Part shown: positions 7,258 to 12,705 of the stretch, piece after piece
Numbering within the stretch: the stretch's first letter is position 1
Layout of the letters: each line of letters begins with the position of its first letter
Assembly: GCA_020062525.1 (NCBI GenBank)
Contig: JAGUWE010000135.1
Coordinates: 1-13,742, forward strand
DNA: 13,742 bases
Source of the DNA: Patescibacteria group bacterium
GTDB taxonomy: Bacteria; Patescibacteriota; Patescibacteriia; JAACEG01; JAGUWE01
Reading direction: 5' to 3'
Notes under the pieces: model-generated
What the model was told of the DNA's origin: nothing
Database searches by the model: none
What the model saw: only the letters and a program-made list of their open reading frames with translations
Translations under genes and position numbers: made by a program

Positions 7258-7284
7258 TTTTTTACCCTCCTCTTAAAAGAACTA

Positions 7285-7350
7285 AAATCTGCCTCTTTTA
7301 TCCCGTAGGATACTAGTAAGTATTCCTTCGGGGCAAAGAAAGGCAGATTT
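7285..7350 (-). promoter_or_regulatory. Leader hairpin H1 upstream of the 82-residue gene
   Basis: AAATCTGCCT (7285-7294) and AGGCAGATTT (7341-7350) are a perfect 10-bp inverted repeat. Inside it CCCG/CGGG (7302-7305 with 7329-7332) and GGATACT/AGTATTCC (7308-7314 with 7319-7326, one bulge) continue the stem. In the minus-strand RNA it is followed by TTTTAGTTCTTTT and then the AGGAGGG ribosome site. It may be an attenuator or a regulator of translation start. Confidence 0.6.
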
Positions 7351-7384
7351 GAAATTTAACTTATTTTATTTTTTTACAGGGATT

Positions 7385-7474
7385 TTAATGTGAATAGTTA
7401 AATACCAAATCAACCTCTCTTTGGGGGAGTTGCCACCAAGACCATTTTCGGTTGATTTGGTATCTTTGGTTCAT
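7385..7474 (-). CDS. 29-residue Trp-rich leader peptide candidate
   Basis: An ATG at 7474 opens 29 codons ending in TAA at 7387-7385. The product begins MNQRYQINRKWSWWQLP. It contains Trp-Ser-Trp-Trp at residues 11-14 and ends in Tyr-Ser-His. The ATG is 7 nt after the TAAAAT box of the promoter at 7482-7510, so the RNA would start at or next to the start codon, giving leaderless translation. The same layout is seen for the gene at 11283. The ORF spans hairpin H2, with the Trp codons (7444-7433) in its loop. This resembles the leader peptides of amino-acid attenuators. There is no independent proof of translation. Confidence 0.4.
   Translation of the reverse strand: MNQRYQINRKWSWWQLPQREVDLVFNYSH
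7402..7463 (-). promoter_or_regulatory. Leader hairpin H2 overlapping the Trp-rich leader ORF
   Basis: ATACCAAATCAACC (7402-7415) and GGTTGATTTGGTAT (7450-7463) form a perfect 14-bp stem around a 34-nt loop. In the minus-strand RNA the 5' arm and the loop lie within the first half of the leader ORF, so a translating ribosome would open it. The freed 3' arm (GGTTGATTT) can pair at 8 of 9 positions (one G-U) with the 5' arm of H1 (AAATCTGCC). Confidence 0.6.
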
Positions 7475-7481
7475 AAATTTA

Positions 7482-7510
7482 ATTTTAGATTATTTGGCTT
7501 AATTTGTCAA
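7482..7510 (-). promoter_or_regulatory. Promoter for the leader ORF and 82-residue gene
   Basis: On the minus strand a perfect TTGACA (7510-7505) and TAAAAT (7487-7482) are 17 bp apart. The predicted start is near 7475, at or beside the ATG of the leader ORF. Its -35 box overlaps a TTGTCA on the plus strand (7504-7509). Confidence 0.75.
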
Positions 7511-7547
7511 ATGGTGTATAATAATGTGTATAATAATGGTGTATAAT
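7494..7547 (+). promoter_or_regulatory. Array of three TATAAT boxes, possible divergent promoter
   Basis: TATAAT occurs at 7517-7522, 7529-7534 and 7542-7547 within a 12-13 bp tandem repeat of (G)GTGTATAATAAT. TTGGCT (7494-7499) is 17 bp before the first box and TTGTCA (7504-7509) is 19 bp before the second. Transcription would run into hairpin H3 and then antisense to the small membrane ORF, with the MscS gene further on. The AT-rich repeat could also be fortuitous. Confidence 0.45.
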
Positions 7548-7561
7548 AAAGGGTATTAAAC

Positions 7562-7645
7562 CCCCCATACCTAATAGCCGCTATTTTAATTTTTCTGTAG
7601 GCGGATTACTCGCAAAGACCTTTCTGTGGCTATTAGGTGTGGGGG
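7562..7645. other. Long hairpin H3, possible structured RNA
   Basis: CCCCCATACCTAATAGCC (7562-7579) pairs with GGCTATTAGGTGTGGGGG (7628-7645) over 18 bp with a single G-U or A-C position, around a 48-nt loop. On the minus strand it begins 5 nt after the stop of the small membrane ORF and could end that transcript, though no T tract follows. On the plus strand it lies just downstream of the TATAAT array. Its minus-strand loop shares a GGTCTTTGCG-like segment with H2 (GGTCTTGGTG). Confidence 0.5.
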
Positions 7646-7650
7646 TAAAC

Positions 7651-7755
7651 TTAAAATGCCAGTCCAATGGTCCAGATAAATAAGCTGAAAATTACGGCAA
7701 TGGTAAGAATCAGCCAGATAATTTTTTGCCATTTTTGTCTTTTTTTCTTTAGCAT
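7651..7755 (-). CDS. 34-residue single-pass membrane protein
   Basis: A short ORF starts at ATG 7755 and stops with TAA at 7653-7651. The product is a very basic N-terminus (MLKKKRQKWQK) followed by one hydrophobic helix of about 22 residues (IIWLILTIAVIFSLFIWTIGLAF) at the C-terminus. The pattern of Lys/Arg/Trp, then helix, then a Gly close to the end matches small membrane proteins I recall from Patescibacteria. No function is known. An in-frame ATG at 7767 would add four residues. No Shine-Dalgarno is seen. A TTGATT-17-TATAAT promoter lies upstream at 7819-7847, and hairpin H3 follows the stop. It is easily missed by length cut-offs. Confidence 0.6.
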   Translation of the reverse strand: MLKKKRQKWQKIIWLILTIAVIFSLFIWTIGLAF

Positions 7756-7776
7756 AAATATTAACATAACACTAAT

Positions 7777-7808
7777 AACGCGAATTGAATGCGAATGACG
7801 CGAATAAC
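7777..7808. repeat. Short GCGAAT tandem repeat
   Basis: ACGCGAAT, TGCGAAT and ACGCGAAT recur at about 10-bp steps (ACGCGAATTGAATGCGAATG, then ACGCGAATA). The element sits between the small membrane ORF and the divergent MscS gene. I recall similar low-complexity strings in intergenic DNA of related genomes; here they could be inert. Confidence 0.4.
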
Positions 7809-7818
7809 TTTTGAAATA

Positions 7819-7847
7819 ATTATAATTTAAAATTTTAAAAAAATCAA
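7819..7847 (-). promoter_or_regulatory. Promoter for the small membrane ORF
   Basis: On the minus strand TTGATT (7847-7842) and TATAAT (7824-7819) are 17 bp apart, with a predicted start near 7812 and a leader of about 45-57 nt. The sequence AATTATAATT is self-complementary, so a plus-strand TATAAT (7821-7826) overlaps it and may serve the MscS gene, but no plus-strand -35 box is evident. Confidence 0.5.
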
Positions 7848-7850
7848 ACT

Positions 7851-8387
7851 ATGATTTATTCATTTGAAGCAAGTCAGTGGTTTTTTTATCACGGACTAAA
7901 AATAATTTTAATTTTAATTTTTGGTCTTTCTTTTTATTATCTTATAAAAGTTACCAGCCAAGTTTTTTTCAAGAATATTATTAAGGGTTTATCAGATAAA
8001 CTTAAACCCAAAGAAGAAGAAAAGAGGCGACTGAGGATGATTCTTCATGTGGTGAATCGTATCACTGGGACAATACTATTTATAGTTGTGGCTTTGATGG
8101 TAATTGCCGAGTTAGGACTTGATATCACGCCGCTTTTAGCTGGCGCTGGCATTGCTGGTTTGGCTATTAGTTTTGGAGCGCAGACACTAATTAAAGATGT
8201 AATTAATGGTTTATTTATTATTTTAGAAGGTCAGTTTTCATTGGGTGAGATAATTAAAATTGGCGAGATAGAGGGCCAAGTAGTAGATTTTAATTTAAGA
8301 AGATTGGTTATAAAAAACAGCGAGGGATTTTTGTATTACATTCCTAATAGTGAAATAAAGATTGTGGCTAACAAAAGTAGGAAATAG
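7851..8387 (+). CDS. MscS-family mechanosensitive channel, shortened at the C-terminus
   Basis: This 178-residue protein has a first membrane helix at about 10-32, a second at about 70-92, and the Ala/Gly-rich pore helix region DITPLLAGAGIAGLAISFGAQTLIKD (about 92-117). The MscS beta domain begins after it (VINGLFIILEGQFSLGEIIKIGEIEGQVVDF...YYIPNSEIKIVANKS). Small MscS channels open under membrane tension and release solutes during osmotic downshock. The usual C-terminal alpha/beta domain of about 80-100 residues is absent: the ORF stops right after the PNSEI...NKS strand and recJ starts 75 bp later. It could be a natural short form, as pore and beta domain are intact, or a truncated allele. 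No Shine-Dalgarno is seen. The gene lies divergent to the small membrane ORF. Confidence 0.85.
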   Translation: MIYSFEASQWFFYHGLKIILILIFGLSFYYLIKVTSQVFFKNIIKGLSDKLKPKEEEKRRLRMILHVVNRITGTILFIVVALMVIAELGLDITPLLAGAGIAGLAISFGAQTLIKDVINGLFIILEGQFSLGEIIKIGEIEGQVVDFNLRRLVIKNSEGFLYYIPNSEIKIVANKSRK

Positions 8388-8397
8388 TAAAATTTCT

Positions 8398-8445
8398 CCC
8401 CCTACGGGGGATCTCCGTCCCTGCGGGATATCTCCCAAAGGGAGA
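8398..8445. repeat. Three adjacent GC-rich mini-hairpins between mscS-like gene and recJ
   Basis: Three small stem-loops follow one another: CCCCC-TAC-GGGGG (8398-8410), TCCC-TGC-GGGA (8418-8428) and TCTCCC-AAA-GGGAGA (8431-8445). They are much richer in G+C than the surrounding DNA. None is followed by a T run strong enough for a certain terminator, although TTTTTTT occurs at 8456-8462 just before recJ. They may stabilise or partly terminate the mscS-like transcript. Confidence 0.6.
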
Positions 8446-8462
8446 CAATTTCCAATTTTTTT

Positions 8463-10211
8463 ATGTCCAAAAAATGGCAAGTTGTGCCCAAAATTAGTGT
8501 TGAACAACAAAAGTTGTTTCCAGAAATTAACCCCATTATTTTGCAACTTCTGGTCAATAGGGGATTTAGAGAACAATCTTCAATCGAAGAGTTTTTTAAT
8601 TTTGATTATCGCCAAGGCCTCCATAATCCATTTTTGTTTTCGGATATGAAAAAGACAGTTAGCAAAATTTTTACTACCATTGCTGAAAATAAAAAAATCG
8701 TTGTCTATGGTGATTATGATGCTGATGGTGTCTGTGCCTCGGTTATTTTGGTTAAGACCTTACAAGAATTAGGCGCTAAAGTTAATGTTTACTTGCCTCA
8801 TCGAGACAAGGAAGGTTATGGTTTAAATACAAAAGCGATAAAATTTTTAGCCAAAGAAAAGACTGAATTACTTATTACGGTAGACTGCGGCATCAGTAAC
8901 TACGAAGAAGTGGTCTTAGCCAATCAGTTGGGTCTTGAAGTTATTATAACTGACCACCACCATATCCCCGAAAGGTTACCACCGGCTTTCGCTATTCTTA
9001 ATCCTAAGGTGGCCGGAAAAAAAACTTACCCCTTTGGGGACTTGGCCGGCGTCGGCGTGGCGTTTAAGTTAATTCAAGCTTTAGTTAAACATCATCAGGC
9101 CAACCTTGCTGATGAAGGATTAAAGTTAAGTTGGGAGGGCTTTGAAAAGTGGCTTTTGGATTTAGTGGCCATTGGCACCGTAGCTGATTGTGTCCCGCTT
9201 TTAGGTGAAAATAGAATTTTGGTAAAATATGGTTTAACTGTTCTAAATAAAACTAGATTAGTGGGACTCCGAGAATTAATTAAAACAGCTCGAATTGGTA
9301 AAAACAACAATCCATTGACCACGCGTGAGATAAGTTTTCAAATTGCGCCACGTCTTAATGCGGCTGGTAGAATTAATCATGCTAATAATGCTTTTCAACT
9401 TTTGATTACTACTTCAGTGGCAGAAGCTAAACAGTTGGCCGCTGATTTGGAGCGAGATAATAACCAGCGTCAACGTTTAACCGATAAAATAATAGAAGAG
9501 ACCAGAGAGCAAGCAGAGTCACAATTGAAGCAAAAATTATTATTTATTTTAGGCAAAGATTGGCCAGCCAGTCTCATTGGCCTGGTGGCAGGTAAATTTG
9601 CCGATGAATTTAATCGACCAGTGATAGTTGTTTCAGAGGTTGATGATAAAATAGTTGGTTCAGGCAGAAGCATATCCCCTTTTAATATTATTGAGGCATT
9701 AGAAAAAGTGGCGGATTGTTTTTCTCATTTTGGGGGTCATGCTCAGGCCTGTGGCTTTAGTTTAAAAGAGAAGAAAGTTATTAAAAAATTTAGAAAAAAG
9801 ATAGTGAATTTAGCTAATCGTGCTTTAGCTGGTTTTGATTTTACCCCTACCTTACAAATAGATACCGAAATTAACCTTAGCCAAATTGATTGGCCGTTTT
9901 ACCAAGAGATTAGTCGCTTTGCCCCTTTTGGTTTAGGCGATCCTGAGCCTATTTTTTTAACTCGTAATCTTTCGGTTTTGTCTCACCGTCAAGTTGGTCA
10001 AAATGGCAAGCATTTAAAGTTATTTATTGGCAATCCAACTGAAGAACAAGCCAATCAAATGGATGGCATTGGTTTTAATTTAGCTGATGAGTTTCTGGAT
10101 AAAATTAAAGTAGGTGATAAGATTGATTTGGTTTATCATCTTACTGCCAATCAATGGAATGGTAATGAACAATTGCAATTAAAGATGATTGATTTGAAGA
10201 TTATAAAATAA
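8463..10211 (+). CDS. recJ: Single-stranded-DNA-specific exonuclease RecJ
   Basis: This 582-residue protein is a full-length RecJ, a 5'-3' exonuclease on single-stranded DNA in recombination and base-excision or mismatch repair. It belongs to the DHH phosphoesterase family and needs two metal ions. The metal-binding motifs are GDYDADG (residues 83-89), VDCGIS (D141), TDHHH (D164-H167) and TVADCVPL (D242). The DHHA1 domain carries GSGRS (399-403) and FGGHAQACG (423-431). The C-terminal OB-fold domain begins near residue 460 (TLQIDTEINL...). The ATG at 8463 fits the start of homologues, and no Shine-Dalgarno is visible. It follows the mscS-like gene after the hairpin cluster and precedes an RNase HI gene on the same strand. 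Confidence 0.95.
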   Translation: MSKKWQVVPKISVEQQKLFPEINPIILQLLVNRGFREQSSIEEFFNFDYRQGLHNPFLFSDMKKTVSKIFTTIAENKKIVVYGDYDADGVCASVILVKTLQELGAKVNVYLPHRDKEGYGLNTKAIKFLAKEKTELLITVDCGISNYEEVVLANQLGLEVIITDHHHIPERLPPAFAILNPKVAGKKTYPFGDLAGVGVAFKLIQALVKHHQANLADEGLKLSWEGFEKWLLDLVAIGTVADCVPLLGENRILVKYGLTVLNKTRLVGLRELIKTARIGKNNNPLTTREISFQIAPRLNAAGRINHANNAFQLLITTSVAEAKQLAADLERDNNQRQRLTDKIIEETREQAESQLKQKLLFILGKDWPASLIGLVAGKFADEFNRPVIVVSEVDDKIVGSGRSISPFNIIEALEKVADCFSHFGGHAQACGFSLKEKKVIKKFRKKIVNLANRALAGFDFTPTLQIDTEINLSQIDWPFYQEISRFAPFGLGDPEPIFLTRNLSVLSHRQVGQNGKHLKLFIGNPTEEQANQMDGIGFNLADEFLDKIKVGDKIDLVYHLTANQWNGNEQLQLKMIDLKIIK

Positions 10212-10329
10212 AATTTTCATTTTGAAACAATAAATTTCTATAAATTTCGCAAAGCTAATTTCTATAAGTTTCAGAAATTTATAGAAACTAATAGAAACTA
10301 ATTGAAATTTGTTGTAAAAAATTTATTTT
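10212..10329. repeat. AT-rich spacer with palindromic TTTCTATAAATTTC repeats
   Basis: TTTCTATAAATTTC (10235-10248) is exactly inverted at 10274-10287 (14 bp). TTTCTATAAGTTTC (10259-10272) and 10274-10287 form a near-perfect palindrome with a single central base. AGAAACTAAT then repeats twice (10283-10302). The spacer lies between recJ and the RNase HI gene. No clear promoter or Shine-Dalgarno is visible, so the element may mainly shape the mRNA. Confidence 0.55.
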
Positions 10330-10764
10330 ATGCAAAAAATCACCACTTACACCGACGGCGGTGCCCGTGGTAATCCTGGACCAGCAGCAATTGGTGCTGT
10401 CATCCAATACGATAATCAGGAAAAATGTTATAGCCATTTTCTTGGCCAGACCACTAATAACGAAGCCGAGTATCAGGGGCTAATTTTTGCTTTAAAAAAA
10501 ATTAAAGCCCTGCTTGGCAAAAAAAAGATAAAAAAAGCCAAAGTTCAATGTTTTTCCGACAGTGAATTAATGGTTAAACAGCTAAACCACCAATATAAAA
10601 TTGAAGAAGAAAATCTTCAGAAACTTTTTATTAAGATTTGGAATTTAACCCTTGATTGTAATCAGATTGAATTTATTTATATTCCACGCGAAAGAAATAG
10701 AGTCGCTGACAAATTGGTGAATGAGGAATTAGACAAACAAGAAAATCAAAAGCAATTATTTTAA
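10330..10764 (+). CDS. rnhA: Ribonuclease HI
   Basis: This 144-residue protein is an RNase HI that cuts RNA in RNA-DNA hybrids, removing primers and R-loops. The catalytic set is complete: D9 in YTDGGARGNPGPAA, E47 in TNNEAEYQGL, D77 in FSDSELMVKQL and D127 in ERNRVADKLVNEELD. The short spacing and lack of a classical basic protrusion loop resemble the archaeal/YpdQ-like RNase HI subgroup more than E. coli RnhA, so the symbol is by function. It follows recJ and precedes the RNase P RNA gene on the same strand. No Shine-Dalgarno is seen before the ATG, which lies in a T/A-rich stretch. Confidence 0.9.
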   Translation: MQKITTYTDGGARGNPGPAAIGAVIQYDNQEKCYSHFLGQTTNNEAEYQGLIFALKKIKALLGKKKIKKAKVQCFSDSELMVKQLNHQYKIEEENLQKLFIKIWNLTLDCNQIEFIYIPRERNRVADKLVNEELDKQENQKQLF

Positions 10765-10795
10765 ATTTAACAATTAAACTTTTTCTTTTGAGCCC

Positions 10796-10824
10796 TTGAC
10801 TTTTTTCAAAAAATTTATTAAAAT
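10796..10824 (+). promoter_or_regulatory. Promoter of rnpB
   Basis: TTGACT (10796-10801) and TAAAAT (10819-10824) are 17 bp apart. The predicted start near 10831 agrees with the P1 arm of the RNase P RNA at 10835-10841. Confidence 0.8.
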
Positions 10825-10830
10825 ACCTTC

Positions 10831-11206
10831 ATCTAGGTAAGTGGATGATCGCTCCTATTTTGTCTAACAAAATAGGGGAGGAAAGTCCGAACACTCACCA
10901 TTCCAATTTAGGAAGGGTAAAAAGATAGCGGTTAACGGCCGTCCGTCGTAAGACGAGAGGTGCGAACAGTGACGTGCAAAACCGAAAGGTTGAGCAGCCC
11001 GCTAAATGGCGGGAGAATCCTACAGTAATGTAGGGGTGAAACGGCTAAATCCTTATCGGGTGCAAGAACAAGCATTTTGGCAATCTCCGGATTTGTCAGA
11101 ATGAAAAAGTAGTTCGCTTGAGTCCATTGGTAACAATGTGACCTAGATAGATGATCATCACCGCCGACGAGGCGGTACAAAATTCGGCTTATAGCTTGCC
11201 TGAGTG
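10831..11206 (+). ncRNA. rnpB: RNase P RNA, bacterial type A-like
   Basis: This is the catalytic RNA that removes the 5' leader from pre-tRNA. The highly conserved GGGGAGGAAAGTCCGAAC block lies near 10873-10890 and its partner ACAAAATTCGGCTTATAG near 11177-11194, which carry the P4/P2 core. The TTCGG of the second strand complements CCGAA of the first. Other landmarks are the GAGAGGTGCGAACAGTGAC region, the AAACGGCTAAATCC and GTGCAAGAACAAGC segments, and the late TGACCTAGATAGATGATCATC. P1 closes with AGGTAAG (10835-10841) and CTTGCCT (11195-11201). A stem CATTTTG/CAGAATG (11073-11079 with 11097-11103) is the likely P15; inside it the sequence reads GGC where most type A RNAs show GGU for tRNA CCA binding. 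The gene has its own promoter and terminator. Both ends are inferred to within a few bases. Confidence 0.93.
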
Positions 11207-11247
11207 AAATAATAAAACATTGGCTAAAAACCAATGTTTTATTATTT
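11207..11247 (+). terminator. Terminator of rnpB
   Basis: AAATAATAAAACATTGG (11207-11223) and CCAATGTTTTATTATTT (11231-11247) form a perfect 17-bp stem with a 7-nt loop. The right arm is T-rich and runs into TTG. It ends directly at the -35 box of the next promoter. Confidence 0.85.
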
Positions 11248-11276
11248 TTGACTTAAGGCAATAATTTTATTATAAT
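11248..11276 (+). promoter_or_regulatory. Promoter of the sugar phosphotransferase gene, predicts a leaderless mRNA
   Basis: TTGACT (11248-11253) and a perfect TATAAT (11271-11276) are 17 bp apart. The ATG of the next gene is at 11283, six bases after the -10 box, which is where transcription should start. The -35 box directly abuts the rnpB terminator. Confidence 0.8.
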
Positions 11277-11282
11277 GAGCAT

Positions 11283-12701
11283 ATGAAGAAATTTGATTTA
11301 ATTTTTGCGGCTATTTTAGTACCGGTCGATTTTTTAATGATTGTTTTGGCTGCCGTTTCAGCTTATTTTTTGCGTTTTACGCCGTTGGTGACTGAAATCA
11401 GACTTGTAATTTTTAATCTACCCTTTCAGGAATATTTGACCGTTGCTATTTTTGTAGCTATTTTGTGGCTGGCTCTCTTTGCCTTTTCCGGTTTGTATAA
11501 AATCAAAGACGAGAAGAATCCGGCCCAAGAATTTTATAAGATTTTTTTGGCTTGCTCGGCTGGTATTATGTTAGTGATGGTTTTAATTTTTGCTCGCCGT
11601 GAACTTTTTTCTTCCCGTTTCATTGTTTTAGCCGCTTGGGGTTTTAGCATTATTTTTGTTGCGTTTGGTCGTTTGTTAATTAGTAGAATTCAAACAGCTT
11701 TTCGCAAACGCGGCTACGGTGTAAGAAAAATTATTTTGATTGGTGCAGATCGAGTGGCCGACACTATTGCTCAAGAAATCAAAGAGAAACCCGAGATGGG
11801 CTATCGTTTAGTTGGTATAATTAAAGATTATTCCAACGACATTATTTCTCAGGTTAAAAATTTTTTAAACCAACATCCAGACCTTTATCAAATTATTCAA
11901 AGTAAAAATGGCATTCCTCAAGAAGTAAGCTTACATTTAGTTGATTTTTGCGATGAAAATCATTTGGTTTTTAAATATACGCCGGATCTTTTTGAGACCC
12001 AATCAATCAATATTGAAGTTGGAACCTTGGCCGGTATCCCGATTATGGAACTCAAAAGAACTCGGTTGGAAGGCTGGGGCAGAATTGTTAAAAGAGTTTT
12101 TGATTTGATTGGTTCAACCATTTTAATCATTCTGACCTCGCCAGTGATGCTACTTATTGCTATTGCCATCAAACTTGATTCGCCCGGCCCTGTTTTTTTT
12201 AGTCGTTATGATAACGGCGAAAAATTAAAAAGAGTGGGCGAGCATGGTCAGCTTTTTAGTTATTTTAAATTTAGATCAATGCAACCCGGGACTCATAGTT
12301 TGCGTTATCAGGAATTAGCCGAGTTAAATTTACGAAGCGATGGTCCATTAGTTAAAATTAAAAACGATCCACGGATCACCTATGTAGGTAAATTTATTAG
12401 AAAGTATAGTTTAGATGAATTGCCAGAATTATTTTTGGTTTTTGCGGGTCAAATGAGTTTGGTTGGTCCCCGGCCCCATTTTCCCGAAGAAGTGGGGAGA
12501 TACCAAAAACACCATAAAAAAAGTTTAATGATTAAACCGGGCATTACTGGCTTGGCTCAAATTAGTGGTCGCAGCGACCTCTCTTTTGAAGACGAAGTGC
12601 GACTCGATGCTTATTATATTGAAAATTGGTCGTTGCTACTTGATTTGCAAATTTTACTTCGGACGCCCTTAGCCGTCCTAAAATATAGGAAAGTTTGTTA
12701 A
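11283..12701 (+). CDS. Polyprenyl-phosphate sugar phosphotransferase (WbaP/WcaJ-like)
   Basis: This 472-residue membrane protein starts the assembly of an envelope polysaccharide by moving a sugar phosphate from a nucleotide sugar onto undecaprenyl phosphate. Four hydrophobic segments occupy about residues 6-30, 47-70, 85-103 and 110-130. A Rossmann-like, CoA-binding-type domain follows (KIILIGADRVADTIAQEI near 149-166). The catalytic bacterial sugar transferase domain starts at about 269 (KRVFDLIGSTILIILTSP, a re-entrant helix). It has KFRSM (329-333), the catalytic Asp-Glu in SLDELPEL (D378, E379), SLVGPRP (392-398) and PGITGLAQISGR. The sugar cannot be told from the sequence. The ATG matches the family start and coincides with the predicted transcription start. 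mraY begins 4 nt after the stop, so the two are likely one operon. Confidence 0.9.
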   Translation: MKKFDLIFAAILVPVDFLMIVLAAVSAYFLRFTPLVTEIRLVIFNLPFQEYLTVAIFVAILWLALFAFSGLYKIKDEKNPAQEFYKIFLACSAGIMLVMVLIFARRELFSSRFIVLAAWGFSIIFVAFGRLLISRIQTAFRKRGYGVRKIILIGADRVADTIAQEIKEKPEMGYRLVGIIKDYSNDIISQVKNFLNQHPDLYQIIQSKNGIPQEVSLHLVDFCDENHLVFKYTPDLFETQSINIEVGTLAGIPIMELKRTRLEGWGRIVKRVFDLIGSTILIILTSPVMLLIAIAIKLDSPGPVFFSRYDNGEKLKRVGEHGQLFSYFKFRSMQPGTHSLRYQELAELNLRSDGPLVKIKNDPRITYVGKFIRKYSLDELPELFLVFAGQMSLVGPRPHFPEEVGRYQKHHKKSLMIKPGITGLAQISGRSDLSFEDEVRLDAYYIENWSLLLDLQILLRTPLAVLKYRKVC

Positions 12702-12705
12702 ATTT

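Noticed and set aside
7285..7645. Hairpins H1-H3 as integron attC sites or insertion-sequence ends
   Set aside because: They lack the attC core ends (GTTRRRY/RYYYAAC), no integrase or transposase is in the window, and no target-site duplication was seen.
8295..8649. Overlapping ORFs on both strands across 8295-8649
   Set aside because: They arise from the GC-rich hairpin cluster, which lacks stops in several frames, and overlap the well-supported mscS-like and recJ genes. Their products show no coherent motif.
9095..9673. Minus-strand ORFs inside recJ
   Set aside because: They are antisense shadows of a gene with complete catalytic motifs, and they lack ribosome sites and recognisable products.
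10932..11234. 100-codon minus-strand ORF over the RNase P RNA gene
   Set aside because: It is antisense to a clearly structured RNA gene and has no family resemblance. Open frames are expected by chance there.
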